A DNA stretch of 44,872 nucleotides, from positions 1 to 44,872 of the forward strand of contig JACPNG010000002.1 of NCBI GenBank assembly GCA_016185605.1, written 5' to 3'. Positions 1 to 7,061 of the stretch are shown here, piece by piece; the first letter of the stretch is position 1; every line of letters begins with the position of its first letter. The position numbers were made by a program, and so were the translations under genes. The stretch comes from Candidatus Woesearchaeota archaeon. GTDB taxonomy: Archaea > Nanobdellota > Nanobdellia > SCGC-AAA011-G17 > JACPNG01. The notes under the pieces were generated by a model. The model made no database searches. It saw only the letters and a program-made list of their open reading frames with translations, and was not told where the DNA came from.

Positions 1-46
1 ATTGTTTCAAGGGATTTATATTAAATTATATGGGTATAATTCTAAA

Positions 47-649
47 ATGAGAGAACTATTGGAAGAATACAGCAGAAAAAAAGAGATTATAAAATCCAGA
101 TTGGATGATTTTAAGAACATTAAGGAAGAAGAAATATTCTATGAAATGTGCTTCTGTCTATTAACTCCGCAGACAAGCGCGAAAGCTGCAGACAAATGCA
201 TCCAGGAATTAAAAAGAGTTGATTTCAGGAATTCATACAATCTTAATCCTGTAAAACTTTTAAAGAACATAAGATTCAGCAACAATAAATCCAAATATCT
301 AATGGAAGCAAAGGAAAAATATGATTTAATCATGAAAAAGATAAAAGAAACTAAAGATTCAGAAGAACTAAGGGAGTTTTTAGTCAATAATATAAAAGGT
401 TATGGATATAAGGAATCTTCTCATTTCCTAAGAAATATTGGATATAGAAATCTGGCAATATTAGACAGGCACATACTAAAGAATCTGAAAAAATTCAACG
501 TGATAGAAGAAGTTCCAAAATCATTGACGAAGAAAAAATATTTTGAGATAGAGGAAAAGTTTAGGGGGTTCTCAAATAAGATAAACATTCAGATGGATGA
601 GCTGGACTTATTATTCTGGAGCATGGAGGCTGGAGAGGTTTTTAAGTAA
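47..649 (+). CDS. ogg: 8-oxoguanine DNA glycosylase/AP lyase, Ogg2 family
   Basis: Base-excision repair enzyme that removes 8-oxoguanine and cuts the abasic site. The 200-residue length fits archaeal Ogg2. The helix-hairpin-helix is visible in NIKGYGYKESSHFLRNIG, which holds the expected catalytic Lys, followed by the LDRHILKNL segment with the catalytic Asp. The frame is open to the window edge, but I start at the ATG at 47 because the protein then begins MRELLEEY, as in the family, and the upstream residues look non-homologous. The C-terminal LDLLFWSMEAGEVFK also fits Ogg2. It is the first gene of the window, so its own upstream context is not visible. Confidence 0.9.
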   Translation: MRELLEEYSRKKEIIKSRLDDFKNIKEEEIFYEMCFCLLTPQTSAKAADKCIQELKRVDFRNSYNLNPVKLLKNIRFSNNKSKYLMEAKEKYDLIMKKIKETKDSEELREFLVNNIKGYGYKESSHFLRNIGYRNLAILDRHILKNLKKFNVIEEVPKSLTKKKYFEIEEKFRGFSNKINIQMDELDLLFWSMEAGEVFK

Positions 650-680
650 TCTTTAAATATTAGTAAATGATTTATAGTTT

Positions 681-1151
681 ATGGATAAGGACATAAAGAT
701 ATTGGCCATTGCAGTAATATTATTATTGGCAATAGGCTTTCTGAGTTTTAGCTATACTGGGAATTTTGTCAGCAAGAAAACAAGAGGCTATGAAACAAGA
801 GAGCTGACAAAGGTATGGATATCCAATGACGGGGAAAATTATATAGATGAAGGGATTTTGGATTTAAAGTTTGGCAGTCGTGTATATTTTAAGGTTGAGA
901 CTGGATTTCCATTTGGAAGTGACGCTCTGGTAAAATTCTACTGGTACCCTAATGAGGGGTCTGGAATTTTTCAGGAGGAAATATATAAATCAGGAACTTA
1001 TATGCCTGGTTGCGGAAAACCATCATGCAGGGGCGGCTTGACAAAAGAGTTTAAATATTTAACAATAGGATTGGAAAAAGGATTGAATTGCGCTGTTTTC
1101 CATGATAGAGGATTTGAAGAAGATATAAAAATTTGCTTTAATCTTATTTAG
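681..1151 (+). CDS. Membrane-anchored small extracellular protein, C-x4-C family
   Basis: Function not recognised. One N-terminal membrane helix (about residues 5-25) is followed by a roughly 130-residue domain that should lie outside the cell. The domain has four cysteines: a CGKPSC pair, one in LNCAVF and one in KICF near the end, likely two disulfides. A second protein at 18018-18455 on the other strand has the same plan: anchor, a VETG strand, a C-x4-C pair, YCAKV and EACF. The two are probably paralogues. The gene overlaps the end of the convergent GTPase by 8 bases. Confidence 0.75.
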   Translation: MDKDIKILAIAVILLLAIGFLSFSYTGNFVSKKTRGYETRELTKVWISNDGENYIDEGILDLKFGSRVYFKVETGFPFGSDALVKFYWYPNEGSGIFQEEIYKSGTYMPGCGKPSCRGGLTKEFKYLTIGLEKGLNCAVFHDRGFEEDIKICFNLI

Positions 1152-1977
1152 CATGTAATTCTACAATATCATTATCTTCCAGAATATGATCCATACCCAC
1201 TCTTTGAGAATTGAATTTAACAGAACTTCCCCAGATTCTTGCGAACTTAAATTTTTTTATGAAATCCTTATGGACATGCTCTGCTAATTCCCTTACTGTA
1301 GAATCTTTCTTCAATGCCAGTGGGGGATATTCTTTGTTTTTTCCAGGCTGTTTTGTATAAACTTTTATCAATCCAAGTTTGCTCCATATTTCATCGCTTA
1401 TATTTTGCTGGTTCTTGAATATTATTCTTTGTACATCAATATCATATAACTCCTCTTCAATTATTTTCTTTTCTTTAATGTTGTTGAACATTAAAACTAT
1501 TAAATCAGACAGTCTTATGATACTAAGAAAGGCTGGTCCATTTTTTGTCTCTCTGAAATTTTTTACTATTGATGGAATCTCTATTATTTGCAGTTTAATT
1601 CCATTATAATCAAGTGTTCCTACTTCCGGCTTTTTTGTCGTAAACGGATACTGGGCTATTTCCGGATTTGCATTTGTCAATTTTTTCAATAATGTTGATT
1701 TTCCAGAATTGGTTGTTCCCACCAAGCATATTGTTGCAGCCCCTTCTTTTTTTAGGGAGAATTTTGATGCCCCTTTCTTCTGCGAGGCTTCCTTTTCTAT
1801 TGTCCTTTTATATTTGGCTATCTTGGATTTTATGTCAGCCAGTAAATTTTCTGATCCTTTGTGCTTTGGAGCGGTCTTAAGCATCTCGTGCAGAGCCTTC
1901 AGCTTCTCGTTTGTTGTTCTGGCTTCATGGTATTTTTTCAACGCATTTATGTATTCATATCCTGGATTGGTTGCCAT
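1144..1977 (-). CDS. TGS-domain GTPase-like protein (DRG/Obg related, degenerate)
   Basis: The order is a basic helical N-terminus (1-75), a G domain and a C-terminal TGS domain (about 205-277). The P-loop GTTNSGKST is at 87-95 and switch I has PFTT at 111-114, as in DRG/Obg GTPases. The DxxG motif is replaced by IEIPS (132-136), and I cannot find an NKxD motif where it should be (FKNQQN instead). DRG-family proteins bind ribosomes, and a translation role is the best guess. Binding of GTP specifically is doubtful because the guanine-specificity motif is absent. Confidence 0.8.
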   Translation of the reverse strand: MATNPGYEYINALKKYHEARTTNEKLKALHEMLKTAPKHKGSENLLADIKSKIAKYKRTIEKEASQKKGASKFSLKKEGAATICLVGTTNSGKSTLLKKLTNANPEIAQYPFTTKKPEVGTLDYNGIKLQIIEIPSIVKNFRETKNGPAFLSIIRLSDLIVLMFNNIKEKKIIEEELYDIDVQRIIFKNQQNISDEIWSKLGLIKVYTKQPGKNKEYPPLALKKDSTVRELAEHVHKDFIKKFKFARIWGSSVKFNSQRVGMDHILEDNDIVELHAK

Positions 1978-2048
1978 TTTGGTTTATTATATCATATCAA
2001 TTTTATATTCATAATAATGTTTTTAAATATAACTCTGATATTTATAGC

Positions 2049-2594
2049 ATGGCAAACTTAAGTTTATTCAGCTTAAATACGGAAAATATCATAATCAGGC
2101 TGATTGCTTCGGTAATAATCCTATTAATTGGATTTATAATAGCAAGACTATCAAGCAATCTGACAAAAAAAATATTAAATGAGCTCGAGACAAATAAGAT
2201 ATTAAAGGAGCAGGCCGGGGTAAAAATACAGGTTGAAGAATTCTTAAGCTCGGTAATCAAGTATATAATATATTTTATAGCAATAATAATTGCCCTCAAC
2301 CAGCTAGGATTAACCACAAAAGTATTATATGCCCTATTAATAACAATATTAGTTATACTTGTTGGATTCATTATACTTGCATTCAAGGATTTTATTCCTA
2401 ATGTCGTGGCTGGTTTTATGATATATCAGAAAGACAAAGTCAAACCAGGAGATGTAATAAGGGTCAAAGATATAGAGGGAAAGGTAATTCATGTTGACTT
2501 AATCGAGACAAGAATCAAGACAAAGAAAAATGATATTGTTTATATTCCTAACTCCATACTCAACAAAAATGAAGTTGTAAAACTAAAAAAATAA
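2049..2594 (+). CDS. Small MscS-family mechanosensitive channel
   Basis: Osmotic-release channel of the MscS family, 181 residues. Three hydrophobic segments are followed by the pore-lining/beta-domain junction: FKDFIPNVVAGFMIY, then KPGDVIRVKDIEGKV and the strand ending YIPNSIL. It ends shortly after the beta domain, so the usual C-terminal alpha-beta cytoplasmic cage is missing. The start is the ATG at 2049; the longer open frame upstream overlaps the promoter region and the divergent GTPase gene. A minimal MscS of this size occurs in small archaeal genomes. Confidence 0.85.
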   Translation: MANLSLFSLNTENIIIRLIASVIILLIGFIIARLSSNLTKKILNELETNKILKEQAGVKIQVEEFLSSVIKYIIYFIAIIIALNQLGLTTKVLYALLITILVILVGFIILAFKDFIPNVVAGFMIYQKDKVKPGDVIRVKDIEGKVIHVDLIETRIKTKKNDIVYIPNSILNKNEVVKLKK

Positions 2595-2655
2595 AAATCT
2601 TTTTAAACTAGCTTGACTTGTATATTAAATAATATTCAGAAAAGAGGTGAAAAAG

Positions 2656-2691
2656 GTGGCAGCTAAAAGAAGAAAGAAAGCTAGGAAATAA
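2656..2691 (+). CDS. Micropeptide MAAKRRKKARK (11 residues)
   Basis: A GTG start sits 5 bases after a strong ribosome-binding sequence, GAGGTGA, and opens an 11-codon frame encoding MAAKRRKKARK, then TAA. A second tiny gene at 23972-24022 encodes a peptide with the same first seven residues and the same kind of site before it. Two independent copies with good sites argue for real translation. The peptide is almost entirely Lys, Arg and Ala, so nucleic-acid or ribosome binding is a reasonable guess. Confidence 0.5.
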   Translation: MAAKRRKKARK

Positions 2692-2722
2692 TTTTTCTTG
2701 ATTTATTTTTCTTTTATTTTTT

Positions 2723-2886
2723 TTATTCATATCTTAGGGAGTCAACTGGCTTCTGTTTTGATGCCTGGATAGCTGGCCATAATCCTGAAAATATTCCTAT
2801 CAATAGCGAGAATAAGATTGAATGTCTGGAAAACAAAACCTATTTTTTCCCCCTTAATTCTTCTACCCTTACATCCCCAAGCTAGT
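2723..2886 (-). pseudogene. Relic of a LolD/MacB-type ABC exporter
   Basis: Read on the minus strand, one frame gives GEKIGFVFQTFNL, the Q-loop region of LolD/MacB ATPases. Immediately afterwards another frame gives SLLIGIFSGLWPAIQASK and ends in KPVDSLRYE plus stop (2723-2725), the typical C-terminus of a MacB/FtsX-type permease. The middle of both genes is gone and the junction is out of frame. This looks like a large deletion that fused an ATPase gene fragment to the tail of its partner permease. No start codon or intact domain remains. Confidence 0.6.
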
Positions 2887-2968
2887 ATATCTTACATAAT
2901 CATCTAATTTAATGATAGTTTTCATTTAATAATTATTAGAATTAGAAATTATAAAAATATTGTTATTA

Positions 2969-3370
2969 TTATTCCTTGACTTCTTCCACTTGTTTATCTC
3001 TGTATACTCTTGCAAAGCTCGGAGTAACAACAATCCAGTCTTCGCCAAATCCAGCTATATCCCCTTCAATAGCATCGCATGTCTTTTTTATTTTGTTAAT
3101 AGCTCTTTTAAGCTCAACTATATCCTTGTCTTTCAGCAATTTTATATTTATTAATGCAATTGTATATCCTTCCCTTAATTCATCCAATGCAGGCTTTATA
3201 TCCTCAAACTGCTCAATTGTGAAGGGCTTTATTATAATCTTTGATTTTTGTCCAATATCTTTTTCTGTATCTATATTTAAATAATCTTCTCCAAACTCTT
3301 CATCAGAATAAGAGGCATTTCCCATAAATTTGTCTGTTATCTCTTTAAATTTTGATAATGCTTTCCTCAT
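2969..3370 (-). CDS. sepF: SepF, FtsZ membrane anchor (archaeal, DUF552)
   Basis: Cell-division protein that tethers FtsZ to the membrane. The short N-terminal amphipathic stretch MRKALSKFKEITDKFM would be the membrane-binding helix. The SepF core follows: KIIIKPFTIEQFEDIKPALD, LREGYTIALINI, DIVELKRAINKIKKTCDA, GDIAGFGEDWIVVTPSF. At 133 residues it has the usual archaeal size. It lies 63 bases downstream of the UPF0147 gene but has its own AT-rich upstream region and a Shine-Dalgarno site, so it can be expressed separately. FtsZ itself is not in the window. Confidence 0.93.
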   Translation of the reverse strand: MRKALSKFKEITDKFMGNASYSDEEFGEDYLNIDTEKDIGQKSKIIIKPFTIEQFEDIKPALDELREGYTIALINIKLLKDKDIVELKRAINKIKKTCDAIEGDIAGFGEDWIVVTPSFARVYRDKQVEEVKE

Positions 3371-3376
3371 ACTGCT

Positions 3377-3413
3377 GTTCCTCCCAAATGATTATATAAA
3401 ATTGTATATATAA
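3377..3413 (-). promoter_or_regulatory. sepF upstream region: ribosome-binding site and TATA-like boxes
   Basis: On the minus strand GGGAGGAAC (3377-3385) lies 6 bases before the sepF ATG, one of the best Shine-Dalgarno matches in the window. Further upstream are two TATA-like stretches, TTATATAAT (3391-3399) and TTTATATATA (3404-3413). A leadered transcript from the farther box would include the ribosome-binding site. Confidence 0.5.
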
Positions 3414-3433
3414 ATATTTCTATATAATCACAT

Positions 3434-3676
3434 TTATTTTCTACTCTCTAATAGACTCATAACATTCCATATTTGAGTCCTTGCATAGCTTGGAACATTT
3501 GGATCTTCCACTATTTCATCTAATTCCTGCAATGACTTATCTACTCTAATTGCAATATCTGTATTCTCGTCCAATAACTCCAATGTTGTTTTTAGCTTGG
3601 TTCTTATGTTCCTTGGAATTGTAATATCCTGCTCTAATTGAAGAAGCAAATCTAAAATCTCTTTTATGTTGTCCAT
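3434..3676 (-). CDS. UPF0147 family protein
   Basis: An 80-residue all-helical archaeal protein of unknown function. The segments ILDLLLQLEQDITIPRNIR and VEDPNVPSYARTQIWNVMS are the family signature. The ATG is 8 bases downstream of the prefoldin beta stop codon, with a GGGG ribosome-binding stretch overlapping that stop. Genes of this family are often found beside prefoldin or translation genes in archaea, as here. A role linked to protein synthesis or folding is an inference from context only. Confidence 0.9.
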   Translation of the reverse strand: MDNIKEILDLLLQLEQDITIPRNIRTKLKTTLELLDENTDIAIRVDKSLQELDEIVEDPNVPSYARTQIWNVMSLLESRK

Positions 3677-3684
3677 ATTAACCC

Positions 3685-4017
3685 CTATTTTTCCAGTTCT
3701 TTAACTACTTTCTTCTGTAACTCCTCAGCTTTCTCTTTTATTTTTAACTCCTGCTTTTCTATTGATTTTAACCTTAATTCTATAATTTCTTTTTTTGATT
3801 TTATCTCTTTTATTAACTTGTCTTTCTTCTCCTTTATCATTATGTTTCCGATTATTTTATAAGAGTCTTCATTAGTCAAGTCTAATTCTTTTACAGCATT
3901 TTCTATCTCTAATAACTGAGACTGAAATGTCTGCTTTTGCATAAAGAAATTTTGTAAGTTCTGCTCTAATAACTGCAATTGCGCTATGCTCTGCTCTGTC
4001 TCTTTTGATATTTTCAT
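3685..4017 (-). CDS. pfdB: Prefoldin subunit beta
   Basis: Beta subunit of the hexameric prefoldin chaperone, which holds unfolded proteins and passes them to the thermosome. The 110 residues form two long coiled-coil helices around a central hairpin containing ELDLTNEDSYKIIGNIMI, the prefoldin signature. It starts 1 base after the Rpo12 stop codon and sits in the widely conserved archaeal order eL43-Rpo12-prefoldin beta. The Pcc1 gene often found between them elsewhere is absent here. Confidence 0.93.
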   Translation of the reverse strand: MKISKETEQSIAQLQLLEQNLQNFFMQKQTFQSQLLEIENAVKELDLTNEDSYKIIGNIMIKEKKDKLIKEIKSKKEIIELRLKSIEKQELKIKEKAEELQKKVVKELEK

Positions 4018-4018
4018 T

Positions 4019-4156
4019 TTATACTGCTTTTACTTCTGTTGCTGTGCTTCTTACTTTATATAATATCTTGCTGCCGCAATAAGGGCATCTTATTTTTTTT
4101 CTGATGTATTCTGATTTTACAACATTCTCGCAATGCAGGCATTTGTAAGATTTCAT
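4019..4156 (-). CDS. rpoP: RNA polymerase subunit Rpo12 (RpoP)
   Basis: 45-residue zinc-ribbon subunit of archaeal RNA polymerase, homologous to eukaryotic Rpb12. The protein reads MKSYKCLHCENVV, then IRCPYCGSKILYKVR; C-x2-C at residues 6-9 and 24-27 bind zinc, and CPYCGSKILYK is the family signature. The ATG overlaps the TGA stop of eL43 (ATGA), so translation is probably coupled. Confidence 0.93.
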   Translation of the reverse strand: MKSYKCLHCENVVKSEYIRKKIRCPYCGSKILYKVRSTATEVKAV

Positions 4157-4368
4157 TGGCTTACCTCATAAGCTCTTCCAGTGAATTTTGAGCTGCAGGA
4201 TTTGCATTTCCATATCCCAATTGCTAATCTCCTGACTCTTGATTTCAAGCAATAAGGGCATTTCTGCCATTGCCTTTGCTTTACTTCAATATCAATTACT
4301 CGTTGCCTTATTTTTGTTCCGTATCTGGCTCCAAATCTGCCAGCTGAACCTACTTTCTTTGTTTTCAT
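4153..4368 (-). CDS. rpl37ae: Ribosomal protein eL43 (L37Ae)
   Basis: Zinc-ribbon protein of the large ribosomal subunit. The start MKTKKVGSAGRFGARYG and the cysteine pairs CPYC and CKSC match the family, and the 71-residue length is normal. It heads the eL43-Rpo12-prefoldin beta-UPF0147 gene row. It ends with TGA, which shows UGA working as a stop codon in this genome. Confidence 0.95.
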   Translation of the reverse strand: MKTKKVGSAGRFGARYGTKIRQRVIDIEVKQRQWQKCPYCLKSRVRRLAIGIWKCKSCSSKFTGRAYEVSQ

Positions 4369-4377
4369 TTTTTTAAT

Positions 4378-5046
4378 TTACTCCTTATTTTTTGCGACAC
4401 GTACCCTGAGTGCAGGACCCGAGAACTGAGTGTCTCCATCGCAATAGAGGATAGTCCCATCGGAATAAGCATCGAACATGGCGACTGCTCCATGTCTTGG
4501 ATAAAAATAAGATACTCCATCGCTATCTTTTCTCATTGGAAATCCTTGCCGATTAGCACTTAATAGATTCACTCTACAGTCTTCCATTATACATTGTTCT
4601 AATGGTTCATTATGTTCTGGAACTAATTTCCCATCAATGAATCTATAGTTTGACTTTAGATATAATCCATGACCTTTAACTATCTCAAAACTGGCATTTA
4701 GCCATTCTCCTCTAAGGGGTTTTCTTACTCCGACAATTTCATCTAAAATTTGTTCTGATTCTTTTGAACCCATTTTAGTTCCATTTCCATTATATAATTT
4801 TTTTCCAGACCTTAAATCTGAAATCAAATCTATTAACATTATTGGCGATTCCATAGATAAATTACTATCTGTTTCGTGCAATACTTTATGTGAATCATAC
4901 CACTTCAAACCAAACCTAGTTCTTTCTTTAGCTAAGTAAATGTCTGGATAACAACCAATCCTTCCATCTAATATTATAAATCTGGATAAATCCAATTCTT
5001 CAGCTTTAATTAGTACATTTTTCTTTAATTCAGATATAGTTGGCAT
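4378..5046 (-). CDS. Hypothetical protein, 222 residues
   Basis: Not recognised. The protein is soluble, with no signal peptide or membrane helix, and begins MPTISELKKNVLIKAEEL. The C-terminal third has an aromatic and Gly-rich run with GVSYFYPRHGAVAMFD and DGTILYCDGDTQFSGPAL, which reads like a beta-rich domain. I take the ATG at 5046 rather than one 15 bases upstream, because AGGAG lies 5 bases before it. It is 9 bases upstream of eL43 on the same strand, so it may be co-transcribed, but it is not a usual partner of that operon. Confidence 0.7.
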   Translation of the reverse strand: MPTISELKKNVLIKAEELDLSRFIILDGRIGCYPDIYLAKERTRFGLKWYDSHKVLHETDSNLSMESPIMLIDLISDLRSGKKLYNGNGTKMGSKESEQILDEIVGVRKPLRGEWLNASFEIVKGHGLYLKSNYRFIDGKLVPEHNEPLEQCIMEDCRVNLLSANRQGFPMRKDSDGVSYFYPRHGAVAMFDAYSDGTILYCDGDTQFSGPALRVRVAKNKE

Positions 5047-5106
5047 TTTAACTCCTATCACCCTTAGTTCATTCCAATCTAATTTTAGGGTATTTTAAAA
5101 ATCTTT

Positions 5107-5481
5107 CTACTTTGATTTTCTTCTATTATCCAAGCTTAAATTGCCTGCGCCAGCAAATATTAATGATACTGCTATGCTCAATAATCCGAAATCCCTTATT
5201 GTTATATCGCTTATTCCTAAAAAGAAAATTATTCCAATTAAGATTAATGCTGCAAAAAATGAGGCTATCTTTGTATAAAAGCCAATTAAAATTAATATTC
5301 CTATCAAAGATTCTATAATCCCCTGTAAATACATGAACAAAATTAAGTTTATAGGCAATATATTTTTTATAGAATCTGGAACAAAGCCAATCCAGAATTC
5401 TGTATTAATAAACTTGTCAATTCCAAACCAAAAGAATACTACGCCAAGCCCAATTCTTAAGATTAATTGTGTGTATTTCAT
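5107..5481 (-). CDS. DoxX-family membrane protein
   Basis: A 124-residue integral membrane protein with four predicted helices. The start LILRIGLGVVFFWFGIDKF and later IESLIGILILIGFYTKIAS are typical of DoxX/DoxD-like proteins, which are tied to redox and quinone-related membrane functions, mostly by weak evidence. The ATG lies 7 bases after the 3' end of tRNA-Pro on the same strand, so the mRNA is probably made by processing of a tRNA-mRNA precursor. Confidence 0.8.
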   Translation of the reverse strand: MKYTQLILRIGLGVVFFWFGIDKFINTEFWIGFVPDSIKNILPINLILFMYLQGIIESLIGILILIGFYTKIASFFAALILIGIIFFLGISDITIRDFGLLSIAVSLIFAGAGNLSLDNRRKSK

Positions 5482-5488
5482 TTTGAAA

Positions 5489-5563
5489 TGGGGCTACCAG
5501 GATTTGAACCTGGGTCTACTGGTCCCAAGCCAGTGATGATAGACCAAGCTACACCATAGCCCC
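5489..5563 (-). tRNA. tRNA-Pro(UGG)
   Basis: A 75-base cloverleaf on the minus strand. The acceptor GGGGCTA pairs with TAGCCCC, with discriminator A. The anticodon stem ACTGG/CCAGT encloses the loop CTTGGGA, so the anticodon is TGG. The T arm is CCAGG-TTCAAAT-CCTGG. No intron is seen and CCA is not encoded. Confidence 0.95.
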
Positions 5564-5583
5564 TTAAACTTAAAAAAACATAA

Positions 5584-5592
5584 ACTATTTAT
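5584..5592 (+). promoter_or_regulatory. TATA box of pth2
   Basis: CTATTTATAAAC lies 25-32 bases before the pth2 GTG start, the distance expected for a nearly leaderless archaeal transcript. It sits in the short gap between the divergent tRNA-Pro and pth2. Confidence 0.5.
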
Positions 5593-5615
5593 AAACATTA
5601 TTAATAAATAATATT

Positions 5616-5960
5616 GTGAAATTAGTCATATTATTGAGAAAAGATCTAAAAATGCAAACAGGAAAGGCAGCTTCACAATGTGCGCATGCTGCTGTTCAAG
5701 CTGTTTTGAAGTCTGATAGGAAAAAAGTAAGCGAATGGCTGAATAAATCAGCTGGGAAAAAAGTTGTTTTAGCTGTTGAAGATGAGAAAGAATTATTGAA
5801 ATTTGAGAAGTTAGCTAAAAAGGAAAAATTAACTACTGTTTTGATAAGGGATGCTGGAAGAACATTCTTCAAAAAACCAATGTTAACATGTTTGGGAATA
5901 GGTCCAGATAAAGAAGATAAGATAAATAAGATAACAAAAGAATTGAAGATGCTAAATTAA
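5616..5960 (+). CDS. pth2: Peptidyl-tRNA hydrolase, Pth2 family
   Basis: Frees tRNA from peptidyl-tRNA that has dropped off the ribosome. The 114 residues show the Pth2 signature: LRKDLKMQTGKAASQCAHAA near the start, then TVLIRDAGRTF and the end GIGPDKEDKINKITKEL. The start is GTG at 5616; no in-frame ATG precedes the conserved KLVILLRKDL strand. Confidence 0.95.
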   Translation: MKLVILLRKDLKMQTGKAASQCAHAAVQAVLKSDRKKVSEWLNKSAGKKVVLAVEDEKELLKFEKLAKKEKLTTVLIRDAGRTFFKKPMLTCLGIGPDKEDKINKITKELKMLN

Positions 5961-6019
5961 TACTATTTATTAGTAGTCAAAATAGCAAGGTTTATAAACT
6001 ATTATTTCTTTGTAATAAT

Positions 6020-6454
6020 ATGGCATTAGATTTAGAGAATATGACTTATGAACAGAAACAAACTCTGAAAAGAAGGGCTATTGAAGAAAGGGCTTATATT
6101 GCCTTTGGAGAGATAGCAGAAGATTTGGGCGAACTGGATTACCCCGAGAATTCGCCAGAAAAAGAACTTCTTGATAGATATATAGTTGAAAAAATGATAA
6201 AATTAGGAACATTACCATTAGAATTAAAAGATGGAACTATCGAAAGAAAATTAAAATTAAAAATACCAAGAATGACAGAATCTCCGACAGCGACTGCTGA
6301 AATGATGAGAAGATGGTTAAATGATTTTTATGGGTGGAATAATATAAAAAAGCCAACTGGATTACATAAAAAAAATAAAAATCAATTACTAGGACTATAT
6401 TTTGGTACATTACAACATTACAAAATATCATTAAGAGATATTGTTCCAGAATAA
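6020..6454 (+). CDS. Hypothetical protein, 144 residues
   Basis: Not recognised. A soluble, charged, mostly helical protein; the first 70 residues are rich in Glu, Arg and Lys, and the second half has TESPTATAEMMRRWLNDFYGW. There is no signal peptide or metal motif. A TATA-like TTTATAAAC lies about 28 bases before the ATG, so it has its own leaderless-type promoter. It stands alone between pth2 and the 5S rRNA gene. Confidence 0.65.
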   Translation: MALDLENMTYEQKQTLKRRAIEERAYIAFGEIAEDLGELDYPENSPEKELLDRYIVEKMIKLGTLPLELKDGTIERKLKLKIPRMTESPTATAEMMRRWLNDFYGWNNIKKPTGLHKKNKNQLLGLYFGTLQHYKISLRDIVPE

Positions 6455-6471
6455 TAAAAACAAGAGTTAGC

Positions 6472-6480
6472 TTTATAAAC
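6472..6480 (+). promoter_or_regulatory. TATA box of the 5S rRNA gene
   Basis: TTTATAAAC lies about 25-33 bases before the first base of the 5S rRNA, the position expected for an archaeal TATA box. It shows that 5S RNA is transcribed separately from any 16S/23S operon. Confidence 0.6.
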
Positions 6481-6504
6481 TGTTATTTTCTTAAAAGCTT
6501 TAAT

Positions 6505-6622
6505 TGATGAACGGCCATAGTAGCCTGGAACCACCCAATCCCATTCCGAACTTGGCAGTGAAACGGGTTAACGTCTCATCTTGTACTGCTTTGTAGCGGG
6601 AACTTTGAGATGCTGTTCATCA
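6505..6622 (+). rRNA. rrf: 5S ribosomal RNA, unlinked
   Basis: About 118 bases. The ends TGATGAAC and GTTCATCA form helix I. Inside is the conserved loop stretch CCATTCCGAACTTGGCAGT followed by GAAAC, and the 3' domain carries GTAGCGGGAACT. No 16S or 23S gene is near, so the 5S gene stands alone with its own TATA box. The last bases overlap the end of the convergent nucleotidyltransferase gene. Confidence 0.93.
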
Positions 6623-7024
6623 TTTACTTTTTAATTTAGAAGATTTATATATTTTAGGATTATATGGATTAATTCTTATAATCTCTGCATTAATATTCCT
6701 TATCTTTAGTTCTTTTCTCATCTCTTTATCAATGGGTTTTTGATCATATCCCAAACATATTACATCTGGCTTAATTTTAGTCAATATGTCAAAAATATTT
6801 CCTTTATTCCCCAATATAACTTTGTCTGCAACAGATAATTTTCTTACTTGTTTAACCCTTTCTTGCTCATTATATAAAGGAGATTTTCCCTTGAAATTTA
6901 TTATATTAACATCTCTAGCCACAACTACAATTAATTTATCTCCATATTTCTTTGATTCATTTAGATAATATAAATGCCCTTTATGCAGCAAATCGAAACT
7001 TCCAAATGCCATAACTATTTTCAT
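6620..7024 (-). CDS. ribL: Cytidylyltransferase-like FAD synthase (RibL-like)
   Basis: Transfers AMP or CMP to a phosphorylated substrate. The archaeal RibL group makes FAD from FMN. The nucleotide-binding motifs are FGSFDLLHKGHLYYL near the N-terminus (GxFDxxHxGH) and DVICLGYDQ, which replaces the usual LGxDQ. At 134 residues it is slightly short for the family. Glycerol-3-phosphate cytidylyltransferase is the main alternative. The stop codon overlaps the 3' end of the convergent 5S rRNA gene by 3 bases. Confidence 0.8.
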   Translation of the reverse strand: MKIVMAFGSFDLLHKGHLYYLNESKKYGDKLIVVVARDVNIINFKGKSPLYNEQERVKQVRKLSVADKVILGNKGNIFDILTKIKPDVICLGYDQKPIDKEMRKELKIRNINAEIIRINPYNPKIYKSSKLKSK

Positions 7025-7061
7025 AAACTTAATAAGATAAGAAATCTTAAAAACTTTTCAT

